Below, piece after piece: positions 7,730 to 15,756 of a stretch of DNA of 20,099 nucleotides. Within the stretch, counting starts at the first letter, position 1; every line of letters starts with the position of its first letter. Origin of the DNA: Haliscomenobacter sp. (GTDB lineage: Bacteria; Bacteroidota; Bacteroidia; Chitinophagales; Saprospiraceae); the NCBI RefSeq assembly GCF_016718685.1, contig NZ_JADKCX010000124.1, positions 1 to 20,099 of the forward strand, in the 5' to 3' direction. The notes under the pieces are model-generated. The model was not told the DNA's origin, searched no databases, and saw only the letters and a program-made list of their open reading frames with translations. Made by a program: the position numbers and the translations under genes.

Positions 7730-10442
7730 ATGACGGCGGCATTTAAGCCCTCCACCAATTCCAGGTATTTCTCTGTGAGCAGTCCCTGCAAATTCCAGTC
7801 TTCCTTGTAGCGCTGGTGCAATTGGGCCAGCCAAAAACTGTTTTCCTGCTCGGCTTTTTGGCGGTTTTGACGCTGGGTGCTTTTGATTTTTTCCAGCAGT
7901 GCAGTGTCGGGACCTGTTGCACAAAAATCAGCAATCACCTGAATGGCTTTTTGCATCAACTCCTCGTCGCGCCCAGGGTCGGTATTGAAACCTAACGTAA
8001 TGCGGTACACCGGGCGCGGATGGTGCTCTACATTGCCATTAAAACTCAGGCTGTAAATACCACTTTCTTGCTCGCGCAATACTTCGCGCAGCCGAATTTG
8101 CAAGGCACTGACCATGCTGCTGAAGTGGTAGCGTTCCTGGGATGTATTCTCAAAACCGCCGTGCCAGGTGTATTCCACCAGGGTTTTGGGGGCGATCCCC
8201 CCACGGCTGGTGCTGTCGATGTGGCCAGGTGTGATGTCCAAACCCAAATCTTTCCAGCTTTCTTTGCGGCCCCGGACTGGCAGATTGCCCAAATAGCGTT
8301 GAGCCAGGGCTTTGAGTTGTTCCAGCTCAAAATCACCCACAAAAACGAGCAGCAAATCATTCAAATCGCCAAAACGTTCCTGGTGGATGTGGTGCAAGGT
8401 TGTGCTATTCAATTTGGGCAAATCTTCCAGGCGATTGAGTCCCCGGCGCGGAGTATCGCCGTATTTTATCCGTTGTTTGAGCTCCGCAAACTGGTAATAG
8501 GGCGTACTGAGCATGTTGCGCAGCACGTTTTCCTGGCGTTGCCGAAAGGAGGCTATACTATTGGTATCAAAGCGTGGCTGGGTGGCATAGAGATAGAGCA
8601 AGGCCAACAGGTCTTCAAGCTCAGTGCTGCGGCAACTGCCACTGAAACCTTCTTCCAATTCGCTCAGATAGGGGGTGACATTCACACTTTTCCCGGTGAG
8701 TTTTTCCTGATAGTGCACAAAGTCAAATTTGCCCATCCCCCCTTGTTGCATCAAATCAGCAAAATAGGCGGCATTGACGTATAAGGAGTCGGGCACCCAG
8801 GAGTTTCCACCTGGACTGGAGGAGATCATTAAAATCTGGTCTTTGCGGAAAGGGGTGGGTTTGGCTACGATGCGGATGCCGTTGGCCAGGGTGAATTCGT
8901 GCACGCCAAATTCCGCCTGCGTTTTTTCGCTGACAATGGATTGTGCGGTCAAGGGTTCATCTACCCAGGGCAGATCGGCAACACTTGTGGCTTCGAGGGC
9001 GACGGGTAAGCTTGGCGCAGCGGCTTCAATCGAGTCCAGCATGTGCCACATTTCGGACAAACCGGGTAGTTGTATACGCGTTTTTTCAGGCCCAGTCAGG
9101 ATCAAGACGCGGGCATTTTTATCTTTTGGAACCCCACGAATAACACCGGCCAGATCATCCAGGTCAATTTCAGCTAAAAACTGTTGGGTAATCTGGTAGC
9201 GTTGTTGTGGAGTGGGTAGGGAACCCCCAGCACGAACGCCTCGCTCAACTGGTTGGCCCAATTGGCCGAGTTGGTGGTTTCCTGTGCTTGGGCCTGATTT
9301 TGCAAAACGTTGAGGATTTCCTGTTTTTGGCGCTGCAATTCTCCGGGGGCAAAGTTGTGGTGCTGTACTTTTTGTACCTCTTGCCAGAGCAGCGCGATGG
9401 CCGTTTTTAGCTTGGCTTCGGAGGTGAACACCGAGAGCGAAAACATCGGATTTTGCCCCCAATCGCTGCCATATCCCAATCCGGCAAAAGTGAAAGGAGG
9501 ATCGGCCTGCTGTTGCAACCGAATCAAACGGCGGTTGAGGATACTGTTGTAGAGGTTGCGACACAGGTTTTCGCGCAGTTCGCCATAAGTACTAGGAGCG
9601 GGTTTGGTTTTTTCTTTAGTCGCCTGGCGGATGTACAAAAAAGCCTGACAAAAAGCGGCTTCGGGGTCGGTACAAACCATGCCACGCCGTTGAACATTGA
9701 CGGCATTGGAATACACTTTGGGCTTTGGTCCTTTGGCGATGGGAATTTTTCCAAAACGTCGAATGATTTCTTGTTCCATAACTAGCGGGTCAACATCACC
9801 CACCGCCACAATGGACATCAGATCCGGGCGGTACCATTTTTGATAATACGCTTTAATGGTTTCAATCGAAGCGTGTTTGATGATGGCGGTATCGCCAATG
9901 GGTAGGCGCTGCAAACGGCGTGAACCTCCATAGAGCAGTGGCAGGTATTGGTCTTCCAAACGTTGGTTGGGTCCTTGCCGGTTGCGCCATTCCGAGAGGA
10001 CTACTCCCCGCTCTTTTTCTACTTCTTTGGGGTCAAAAGTGATGCCACTGGCCCAGTCTTCGAGTACGAGTAAACCTTTGTGCAAGTGTGTGGTGTCATT
10101 GCGTACTTGCAGTTGGTAAACCGTTTCTTCAAAACTGGTATAAGCGTTCAAATCAGCGCCAAAACGCACGCCGGAAGATTCCAGGTAGTTGATCAATTCA
10201 TTTTTCGGGAAATGGCGGGTGCCGTTGAAGGCCATGTGCTCTACAAAATGAGCGAGGCCGAGCTGGTGTTTATTTTCCTGTAGAGAGCCCGTTTTGATGG
10301 CCAGGCGAAGTTCAACGTATTTTTCAGGCTTGGCATTGGTTTTGATGAAATATTGCAGCCCGTTGGGGAGGCGACCGCTGCGAACGGAGGAGTCGTTGGG
10401 GATGGGGGTGTATTGGGCGGCTAAGTGAAAAAGAAAAAGAGA
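7663..10442 (-). CDS. M16 family zinc metallopeptidase (insulinase-like, PqqL-type, two units), frameshifted
   Basis: About 925 residues spliced. The N-terminal unit reads GRLPNGLQYFIKTNAKPEKY and then has the inverted zinc motif HFVEH, with the downstream glutamate region in EDWASGITFDPKEVEKERGVVLSEWR, so this unit should be catalytic. The C-terminal unit starts near FGVHEFTLANGIRIVAKPTPF and lacks HxxEH, as is usual for the inactive half. One break lies at GGG 9214-9216 (plus strand); adding one base joins EAFVLGVPY to PTPQQRYQITQQFLAEIDLDD. No proper start codon is visible: the frame is open from 10442, preceded by TAA at 10443-10445. It opens with hydrophobic SLFLFHLAAQ, which looks like the end of a signal peptide, so the true 5' end is probably displaced by another indel just upstream. 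It acts in the periplasm if exported. Substrate unknown. Confidence 0.88.
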
Positions 10443-10504
10443 TTAAAGGAAAAGAATTTTAAGGAAAGGAAAGATGTAAATGCCCAATATGGGCCTTTTT
10501 GTGC

Positions 10505-10586
10505 CACAGATTTTGCTGATTCTTCCAAGATTTTGAGAAACAGATGCTAAATTAATTCTGGGTTGGAAAATCCGGCAAAATCTGTG
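10505..10586. repeat. Imperfect inverted repeat (CACAGATT type) between ffh and the M16 gene
   Basis: The left arm (10505-10528) begins CACAGATTTTGC and the right arm (10563-10586) ends GCAAAATCTGTG. The arms pair at about 20 of 24 positions, with a 34-base A/T-rich spacer. It lies downstream of ffh's neighbour promoter region, in the 190-base gap between two minus-strand genes. It is probably a stem-loop element; no ORF or RNA gene is seen in this gap. Confidence 0.5.
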
Positions 10587-10631
10587 TGAATTGCTCAATT
10601 AATCTTCGGTTCATAAAGTCTATGATCGCTC

Positions 10632-11983
10632 TTACCGTCTCCGCTTCATCATTCCCCCTGCACCAGCAGGCGGAGCGCCTGCTCCGAAGCCCGGCATCTT
10701 GCTCATGTTGTGCATCATTTTCCGCATTTGCTCAAACTGCTTGATGAACATGTTGACATCGTTGAGCGTGCGGCCACAACCTTTGGCGATGCGCTGTTTC
10801 CGGCTCATGTTGAGCAAGTCCGGATTGGTGCGCTCCTTGGGGGTCATGGATTGAATGATGGCTTCTACTTTTTTAAAGGCGTTGTTGTCGATTTCTACGT
10901 TGCGGGTCAGTTTGTCCATGCCCGGAATCATGCCCATGATGCTTTTGAGGTCACCCATTTTTTTGATCTGGTTGATCTGGGCCATGAAGTCGTTGAAATC
11001 GAATTTATTTTTCTGGATTTTTTTCTCCAGTTTTTTGGCAAGTTCTTCGTCAAATTGCTCTTGCGCTTTTTCTACAAAGGAAACGATGTCCCCATGCCCA
11101 GGATCCGCTGGGCCATCCGATCCGGGTAAAACAGTTCCAGCGCATCCATTTTTTCCCCAGTACTGGCGAATTTAATGGGTTTGCCCACGGTGTACTTAAC
11201 CGAAAGCGCGGCACCACCCCGGGTATCACCATCCAATTTGGTGAGCACCACCCCATCGAAGTTGATGATTTCGTTGAAGGCCTGGGCCGTATTTACCGCA
11301 TCCTGGCCGGTCATCGAGTCCACCACAAACAGGGTCTCTTGGGGCAAAATGGCTTCCTTGATGTTTTTGATCTCGGCCATCATCTCTTCATCGATGGCCA
11401 AACGGCCAGCGGTATCCACGATGACCACATCACATTTTTGCTCAATGGCGTATTGGATGGCCTTGAGGGCAATTTGCACCGGATTTTTGCTTTCCGGTTC
11501 CTTGTATACGGGTACACCTACCTGTTCGGCGAGTACCGTCAGCTGATCCATGGCGGCAGGGCGGTACACGTCGCAAGCCACCAATAAAGGACTCTTCTTC
11601 TTTTGGGTTTTGAGCCAGTGCGCCAACTTGCCGCTGAACGTTGTTTTACCAGAACCTTGCAAGCCGGCGATCAGGATGACGGTTGGTTTGCCAGCAAGGT
11701 TAAGCCCTGCAGCTTGCCCCCCCATCAAATCCGTGAGTTCGTCCATCACGATCTTGATCATGAGCTGGCCTGGGGAAACCGCTTTGAGCACGTTGTCCGA
11801 ACCGAGTGCCTTTTCCTTTACCCGATCCGTAAATTCTTTGGCAATTTTATAACTTACGTCAGCGTCGACCAAAGCACGACGAATTTCCTTAATGGAAGCC
11901 GCTACGTTGATCTCGGTTAATTTGTTTTCACCCTTGAGTACCTTTAAGGCACCTTCCAAACGTTCACTTAAACTTTCAAGCAT
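10632..11983 (-). CDS. ffh: Signal recognition particle protein Ffh (SRP54 GTPase), one frameshift
   Basis: Ffh is the GTPase of the signal recognition particle; with 4.5S RNA and FtsY it targets nascent membrane proteins. The order is standard. The N domain (MLESLSERLEGALKVLKGENKLTE) comes first. The G domain follows with P-loop GLQGSGKTTFSGKLA, ACDVYRPAAMDQL, DTAGRLAID, TKLDGDTRGGAALS and ASTGEKMDALELF. The methionine-rich M domain ends the protein (FMAQINQIKKMGDLKSIMGMIPGM, SRKQRIAKGCGRTLNDVN, MRKMMHNMSKMPGFG). The reading frame breaks after RILGMG at the CCCC (plus strand) at 11090-11093. One more G on the coding strand restores DIVSFVEKAQEQFDEELAKK into the M domain. Spliced length of about 450 residues is normal. 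Since ffh is essential, the break is almost certainly a sequence error. Start ATG 11983, stop TAA 10632-10634. Confidence 0.95.
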
Positions 11984-12008
11984 AATTGACTAGATTAAAA
12001 TCGGACAG

Positions 12009-12016
12009 CAAAGATA
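12009..12016 (-). promoter_or_regulatory. Putative Bacteroidota -7 box of ffh
   Basis: On the minus strand TATCTTTG matches the Bacteroidota -7 consensus TAnnTTTG exactly, 25 bases before the ffh ATG. No convincing -33 TTTG is seen at the usual distance, so the call is moderate. Confidence 0.45.
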
Positions 12017-12190
12017 CGAAAAACAGCGAAACTGGTAAAGCGGAAAATAAAATTTTGGCTCAGGATTTTTCCTTTTTATACCCGTCCCGTTTTGTTTCTA
12101 AAAATATTCCCTGAAACCTTAACATTGATAGGCATATTCTTTATATTTAAGCATAAATTTTTTGATGTCCTCAAAAACCCAAATTATCTT

Positions 12191-13030
12191 ATGTCGACAA
12201 CTACGCGGATTTTATTGATCCTGGCGATTTTGGTGTTGTACTTTCTAGGGTTACTCAAATTTTGCTCCCGGCAAATTTGTGAAGCTTGTGGTACAAACGG
12301 AGTCGCCGCAGCGGTTACGCCCAGCACAGCTGATTCATTGAGTCAATATCCGATCCAATTTAAATTTGGGGATATGAACCCAACTAAAGGACCGGGTTTC
12401 GACTCCTTGCTGGCTGCAGTCATGGCGGGCAACAACAATTCCAGTATTCTGGAAATCATCGGTTTGTTTTACGAAGGCGAAGCCGCTCCTGCTGGCTTCG
12501 AAACCATGGGTTTGGCACGTGCTACAGCCATCCGGGATGCCTTTTTCAAAAACATTCCCGAAGAACGCATTCGCTTGCGCGGACGTTTGCTGAATACTGC
12601 TCCTCCGACGGATAACAATGCCTGGTTGGCTGCTTCAGAGTTTAAGTGGTTACAAAAAGAAGAAGTAATCCCTGAAACGGTTGAAGAAGTTGCCGATGGA
12701 GCCATCATTCGTTTCCCGGTCAATTCTACCGAGAAAGATTACGATCCGAAAGTGGATGCTTATTTGGAAAAACTAGCCAAACGAGTAGCCAAAACGGATG
12801 AACGTATCGAACTTACGGGGCATACCGACAACGACGGTGAAGCCGATTACAACCTTAAACTGGGTGCTAGTCGTGCCAGACAAATCCGTGATCTTTTGGT
12901 GAAACTTGGGGTGAAAGCTGATTTGATCAGTACGGCATCCAAAGGGGAGACCTTGCCGGTGGCACCGAACACCACCGATGAAAACCGCCACAACAACCGC
13001 AGGGTTGAAGTGCGCCTGATCAAAAAATAA
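12191..13030 (+). CDS. OmpA-like protein with N-terminal membrane anchor and two OmpA-type domains
   Basis: 279 residues from ATG 12191; a longer frame from TTG 12092 adds residues with no homology, so I reject it. Residues 6-23 are a hydrophobic anchor (RILLILAILVLYFLGLL) followed by K-F-C-S-R. There is no classical lipobox, so an inner-membrane anchor with a periplasmic body is likely. Residues about 172-279 are a canonical OmpA C-terminal peptidoglycan-binding domain: IELTGHTDNDGEADYNLKLG, SRARQIRDLLVKLGV and NRHNNRRVEVRL. Residues about 54-135 look like a degenerate copy: LEIIGLFYEGEA aligns with IELTGHTDNDGE, and LARATAIRDAF with ASRARQIRDLL. That copy lacks the HTDN and YN residues that contact the peptide stem. 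The HhH gene starts 27 bases after the stop, so they form a likely operon. Confidence 0.85.
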   Translation: MSTTTRILLILAILVLYFLGLLKFCSRQICEACGTNGVAAAVTPSTADSLSQYPIQFKFGDMNPTKGPGFDSLLAAVMAGNNNSSILEIIGLFYEGEAAPAGFETMGLARATAIRDAFFKNIPEERIRLRGRLLNTAPPTDNNAWLAASEFKWLQKEEVIPETVEEVADGAIIRFPVNSTEKDYDPKVDAYLEKLAKRVAKTDERIELTGHTDNDGEADYNLKLGASRARQIRDLLVKLGVKADLISTASKGETLPVAPNTTDENRHNNRRVEVRLIKK

Positions 13031-13056
13031 TCCGAAAATCAAAAAATAACTCCGTC

Positions 13057-14802
13057 ATGTTGACAAACATTCTATTGCTACATATACCAGTTGATTGCTG
13101 GCTTCCTCTTTTGTTGGCTTGCCTGTTGCCTTTCTTGTTGGGTTGGTTACTGGGCTCCCTGTTGCGTGGTAAACGCAGCGCAGACAGTTCTACACTGGTG
13201 GCAGGTGGAGGCCTCGCTGCTGAACGCGATCAAGCGATACATCATGCCAGTGACCTTGAAAAAGAGATGTTTGATTTGCGGTACAAACTCGAAGAATGCC
13301 AGAAGGAAAATGATACCTGGCACAAAAAAACCATGCACGCCGATGCTGAGGTTGCTGGTTGGAAGGCCAAACTGGAAGTAGCCAATGCTAAACTTGCGTC
13401 CATGACCGTGGAGGCTGAACCTGCGGCAAGTATTGAGCTGGCAACGGCTGGTTTAGCAACTGCGGCAATCGTAAGTAGAGATACCGATGATACGGGTAAT
13501 TATGGTGCCTTATTCGCTTCCGACAATTTGCAGATTGTAGAAGGAGTTGGCCCCAAAGTAGAAGTGATTCTGGAAAATGCGGGCATTCAAACCTGGGGTG
13601 ATTTGGCGGCAAAAACACCGGAAGAACTCCGAGTGATATTGGCTGCGGCTGGCCTGGGCATGATGAATCCGGATACCTGGCCCCAACAGGCACAACTGGC
13701 GCACGAAGGCAAATGGGATGAATTGATTGAATACCAACGCTTCCTGGGCGGGGGTCGTGAAAAAGCCGGAGATTTTGTAAACGCGGCCAAAATTGAAAAA
13801 ATGGCCGCCAAAGTGGCCGAACTGCGCAGTGCAGGATCAGCGCGCAGTGGCTATGGCCGGATTTTCCTGGACAATAACTTGCAACTCATCGAAGGTATTG
13901 GGCCTAAAGTTGAAGCGGTATTGCAAGAAAATGGCATCCGTTCCTGGGATGATTTGGCAGGCAAATCATCGGATGAACTCAAAACCATCCTGGCTGGAGC
14001 TGGCCTAAGCATGATGAACCCTGATTCCTGGCCCCGTCAGGCACAATTGGCCGCCGATGGAGACTGGGACAACCTCGCCTCGCTGCAACATACCCTCGAT
14101 GCGGGTCGCAGCAATGTGGGCGATGGTGACAATCCGGCCAAGGTGGATAAACTTGCTGAAAAACTCAGTTCGGCGCGTTTGGCCAACCGTGAAGCTGGCA
14201 TCAATTTCGCTGCGGTATTTGGTTCGGATAATTTACAGATCATCGAAGGCATCGGCCCGAAAGTGTCTGAACTACTCGCCAGCAATGGCATCTCTACCTG
14301 GGCTGATTTGGCCAGTAAATCTCCAGACGAAATCCAACCGATTTTGGAAGCTGCCGGTTCAGCCTATAAAATGATGGATCCAAGTTCCTGGCCACAACAA
14401 GCCAAACTGGCGGCAGAGGGACAGTGGACTGCTTTGATCGAATACCAAAAATTCCTGGATGGTGGCAAAGAAACCACAGGTGATTTTGATTCTCCGTCCA
14501 AAGCAGAAGACCTGGCTCTAAAGGCTCTAGGTTTCAGCAACAATCCGGAAGACCTGAAAATTGTAGAGGGTATCGGCCCAAAAATTGAAGACCTGCTCAA
14601 AGCCGCTGGCATCAATACCTGGGAAGATTTGTCCAATACTTCAGTAGCCCGATTGTATGAAATCCTGGATGCTGCCGGAGAGAACTTCCGACTGGCCAAA
14701 CCCACTACCTGGCCTCGTCAAGCTGGTTTGGCTGCCGACGGGCGTTGGGAAGAATTGAAAGATTACCAAGATTTTCTGGACAAAGGGAGTAATCCCGCGT
14801 AA
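13057..14802 (+). CDS. Membrane-anchored coiled-coil protein with four helix-hairpin-helix repeats
   Basis: 581 residues, intact. Residues 14-37 form one membrane helix (LPLLLACLLPFLLGWLLGSLL) followed by RGKR, which places the rest in the cytoplasm by the positive-inside rule. Residues about 55-117 are charged and heptad-like (AAERDQAIHHASDLEKEM, ECQKENDTWHKK), a probable coiled coil. Four repeats follow at residues ~156-233, 272-350, 391-470 and 498-577. Each has the pattern DNLQIIEGIGPKV..LL..GI.TW.DLA, a helical stretch with ILEAAG, then WP.QA.LAA.G.W..L..YQ.FL.GG. The GIGPK hairpins match the HhH class of COG3743-type 'flap endonuclease-1-like' proteins and of Bacteroidota L21 extensions. 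HhH folds usually bind DNA or proteins. No nuclease residues are seen. The specific function is unknown. Confidence 0.85.
   Translation: MLTNILLLHIPVDCWLPLLLACLLPFLLGWLLGSLLRGKRSADSSTLVAGGGLAAERDQAIHHASDLEKEMFDLRYKLEECQKENDTWHKKTMHADAEVAGWKAKLEVANAKLASMTVEAEPAASIELATAGLATAAIVSRDTDDTGNYGALFASDNLQIVEGVGPKVEVILENAGIQTWGDLAAKTPEELRVILAAAGLGMMNPDTWPQQAQLAHEGKWDELIEYQRFLGGGREKAGDFVNAAKIEKMAAKVAELRSAGSARSGYGRIFLDNNLQLIEGIGPKVEAVLQENGIRSWDDLAGKSSDELKTILAGAGLSMMNPDSWPRQAQLAADGDWDNLASLQHTLDAGRSNVGDGDNPAKVDKLAEKLSSARLANREAGINFAAVFGSDNLQIIEGIGPKVSELLASNGISTWADLASKSPDEIQPILEAAGSAYKMMDPSSWPQQAKLAAEGQWTALIEYQKFLDGGKETTGDFDSPSKAEDLALKALGFSNNPEDLKIVEGIGPKIEDLLKAAGINTWEDLSNTSVARLYEILDAAGENFRLAKPTTWPRQAGLAADGRWEELKDYQDFLDKGSNPA
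13522..14787 (+). repeat. Four tandem protein-coding repeats (HhH unit, ~80 residues each)
   Basis: Units lie at about 13522-13755, 13870-14106, 14227-14466 and 14548-14787, separated by low-complexity linkers, with start-to-start spacing of 348, 357 and 321 bases. Units 3 and 4 carry two more residues than units 1 and 2 between the AAG helix and the WP motif. The DNA copies have diverged at many synonymous sites, so the duplication is old. Confidence 0.85.
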
Positions 14803-14805
14803 TAG

Positions 14806-14919
14806 TTGAAGTGTTTAGAGTTGAAAAATTGAAGAGACAGTCGCCAAGCCGGTCACTGAGCGAAGCCGAAGTGGAGCCGAGCTGCGATCTATTCAACTTT
14901 TCAACCCTAAACACTTCAA
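14806..14919. repeat. Inverted repeat with 28-base arms downstream of the HhH gene
   Basis: The left arm (14806-14833) starts TTGAAGTGTTTAGAG; the right arm (14892-14919) ends CTAAACACTTCAA. They match at 26 of 28 positions. The 58-base interior has a smaller CACT...AGTG hairpin (14854-14873) enclosing GAGCGAAGCCGA. It starts four bases after the HhH stop codon and could terminate that operon before the next gene. Confidence 0.65.
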
Positions 14920-14940
14920 TCAATCTAAAAACACAGATAC

Positions 14941-15693
14941 CATTTTTTATCCAAAATCACCCTGGGCTGCTTACTTCTCTTGATCTTGCCTTTGAGCATT
15001 CAAGCCCAAAAATCGAGCAATCCAGCCGCCCAAGGATTCAATGCGGCAGGCTCAGACGCCAAAGCCATCGCCATTGCTGATCAGGTAATGGAAGCCATGG
15101 GAGGGCGAAAAGCCTGGGACGGCACCCGGTATATCAACTGGAATTTTTTTGGTCGCCGCAACTTGTTGTGGGACAAAAAGAAAGGCCAGGTGCGCATCGA
15201 CATTCCGGCCGACAATAGCACGTATATCGTTGACCTCAACAAAGAAACGGGCCTAATCAAACACAAAGGCGTCGCTATGACTCAGGCAGATTCCATCAAA
15301 AAATACGCTGGTGTAGCCAAATCGATTTGGATCAACGATTCGTATTGGTTGTTGATGCCTTATAAATTGAAAGATTCTGGGGTGACCCTCAAATACAAAG
15401 GAGAAATGCCCACCGAGGCCGGAGTCGCCTCCGATGTATTGGAATTGACCTTTGAGGGCGTAGGGCGCACCCCCGAAAACCGCTACCTGGTGTATGTGGA
15501 CAAGACTACGCATCTGGTGGCACATTGGCAACATTTCCGCAAGGCATCGGATGAAAAACCGGGGATGTCTACCCCTTGGGAAAATTACGAAAAACATGGA
15601 AAAATCTTAATTTCGGGGCGTGGCACCAACCGGAAGCTGACGGATATTCAAGTCATGAGTTCGGTACCGAAAACAAAGTTTGTAATGTTTTAA
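14941..15693 (+). CDS. Exported protein of unknown function (Bacteroidota-type, possibly DUF6503-like)
   Basis: I do not recognise this protein with certainty. The visible start is a signal peptide (ITLGCLLLLILPLSIQAQ, likely cleaved after IQA). The mature part of about 225 residues contains AIADQVMEAMGGRKAWDGTR, YINWNFFGRRNLLWDKKKG, QVRIDIPADNSTYIVDLNKE, WINDSYWLLMPYKLKDSGV, LELTFEGVGRTPENRYLVYV and THLVAHWQHFRKA. The pattern of 'GG..AW..TRY..W.FFGRR...WDK' resembles Bacteroidota families related in shape to LolA-type lipid-binding sheets, perhaps DUF6503, but this is memory-based. No ATG lies in frame: the frame opens after TAA at 14926-14928, and the first standard start, TTG 14980, would cut the signal peptide in half. 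The real start is therefore unclear or lost to an indel. The stop TAA 15691-15693 lies inside an inverted-repeat arm. Confidence 0.7.
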   Translation, partial: HFLSKITLGCLLLLILPLSIQAQKSSNPAAQGFNAAGSDAKAIAIADQVMEAMGGRKAWDGTRYINWNFFGRRNLLWDKKKGQVRIDIPADNSTYIVDLNKETGLIKHKGVAMTQADSIKKYAGVAKSIWINDSYWLLMPYKLKDSGVTLKYKGEMPTEAGVASDVLELTFEGVGRTPENRYLVYVDKTTHLVAHWQHFRKASDEKPGMSTPWENYEKHGKILISGRGTNRKLTDIQVMSSVPKTKFVMF

Positions 15694-15756
15694 GTTTTAG
15701 GTTTTAAGTTGTTGGCAACCGGCAAAACCTAAAACCTAAAAACCTAAAACTTAAAA
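15688..15756. terminator. Perfect 18-bp inverted repeat containing both convergent stop codons
   Basis: TTTTAAGTTTTAGGTTTT at 15688-15705 is exactly complementary to 15739-15756. The 33-base middle holds more AAAACCT units and a small TTGGCAACCGGC segment. The left arm holds the TAA of the upstream plus-strand gene (15691-15693) and the right arm holds the TAA of the minus-strand lipid kinase (15751-15753). T-rich tails flank both sides, as for a bidirectional terminator. Confidence 0.65.

Noticed and set aside
8020..8784. Long open frame on the plus strand opposite the M16 gene
   Set aside because: It is a shadow of the M16 coding strand. The translated product has no recognisable motif, whereas the opposite strand has strong M16 homology. 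The same applies to the antisense frames over recQ, the phosphatase and ffh.
10632..11983. Programmed ribosomal frameshifting in ffh
   Set aside because: No slippery heptamer plus pseudoknot is evident. The same kind of one-base defect occurs in eight other genes, so a sequencing cause is simpler.
1..11983. Real pseudogene decay across the region
   Set aside because: No large deletions, no insertion sequences and preserved family residues on both sides of every shift, including in an essential gene.
12092..12190. Upstream extension of the OmpA-like protein from TTG 12092
   Set aside because: The 33 added residues would place a second hydrophobic stretch before the natural anchor. ATG 12191 directly precedes a normal membrane anchor.
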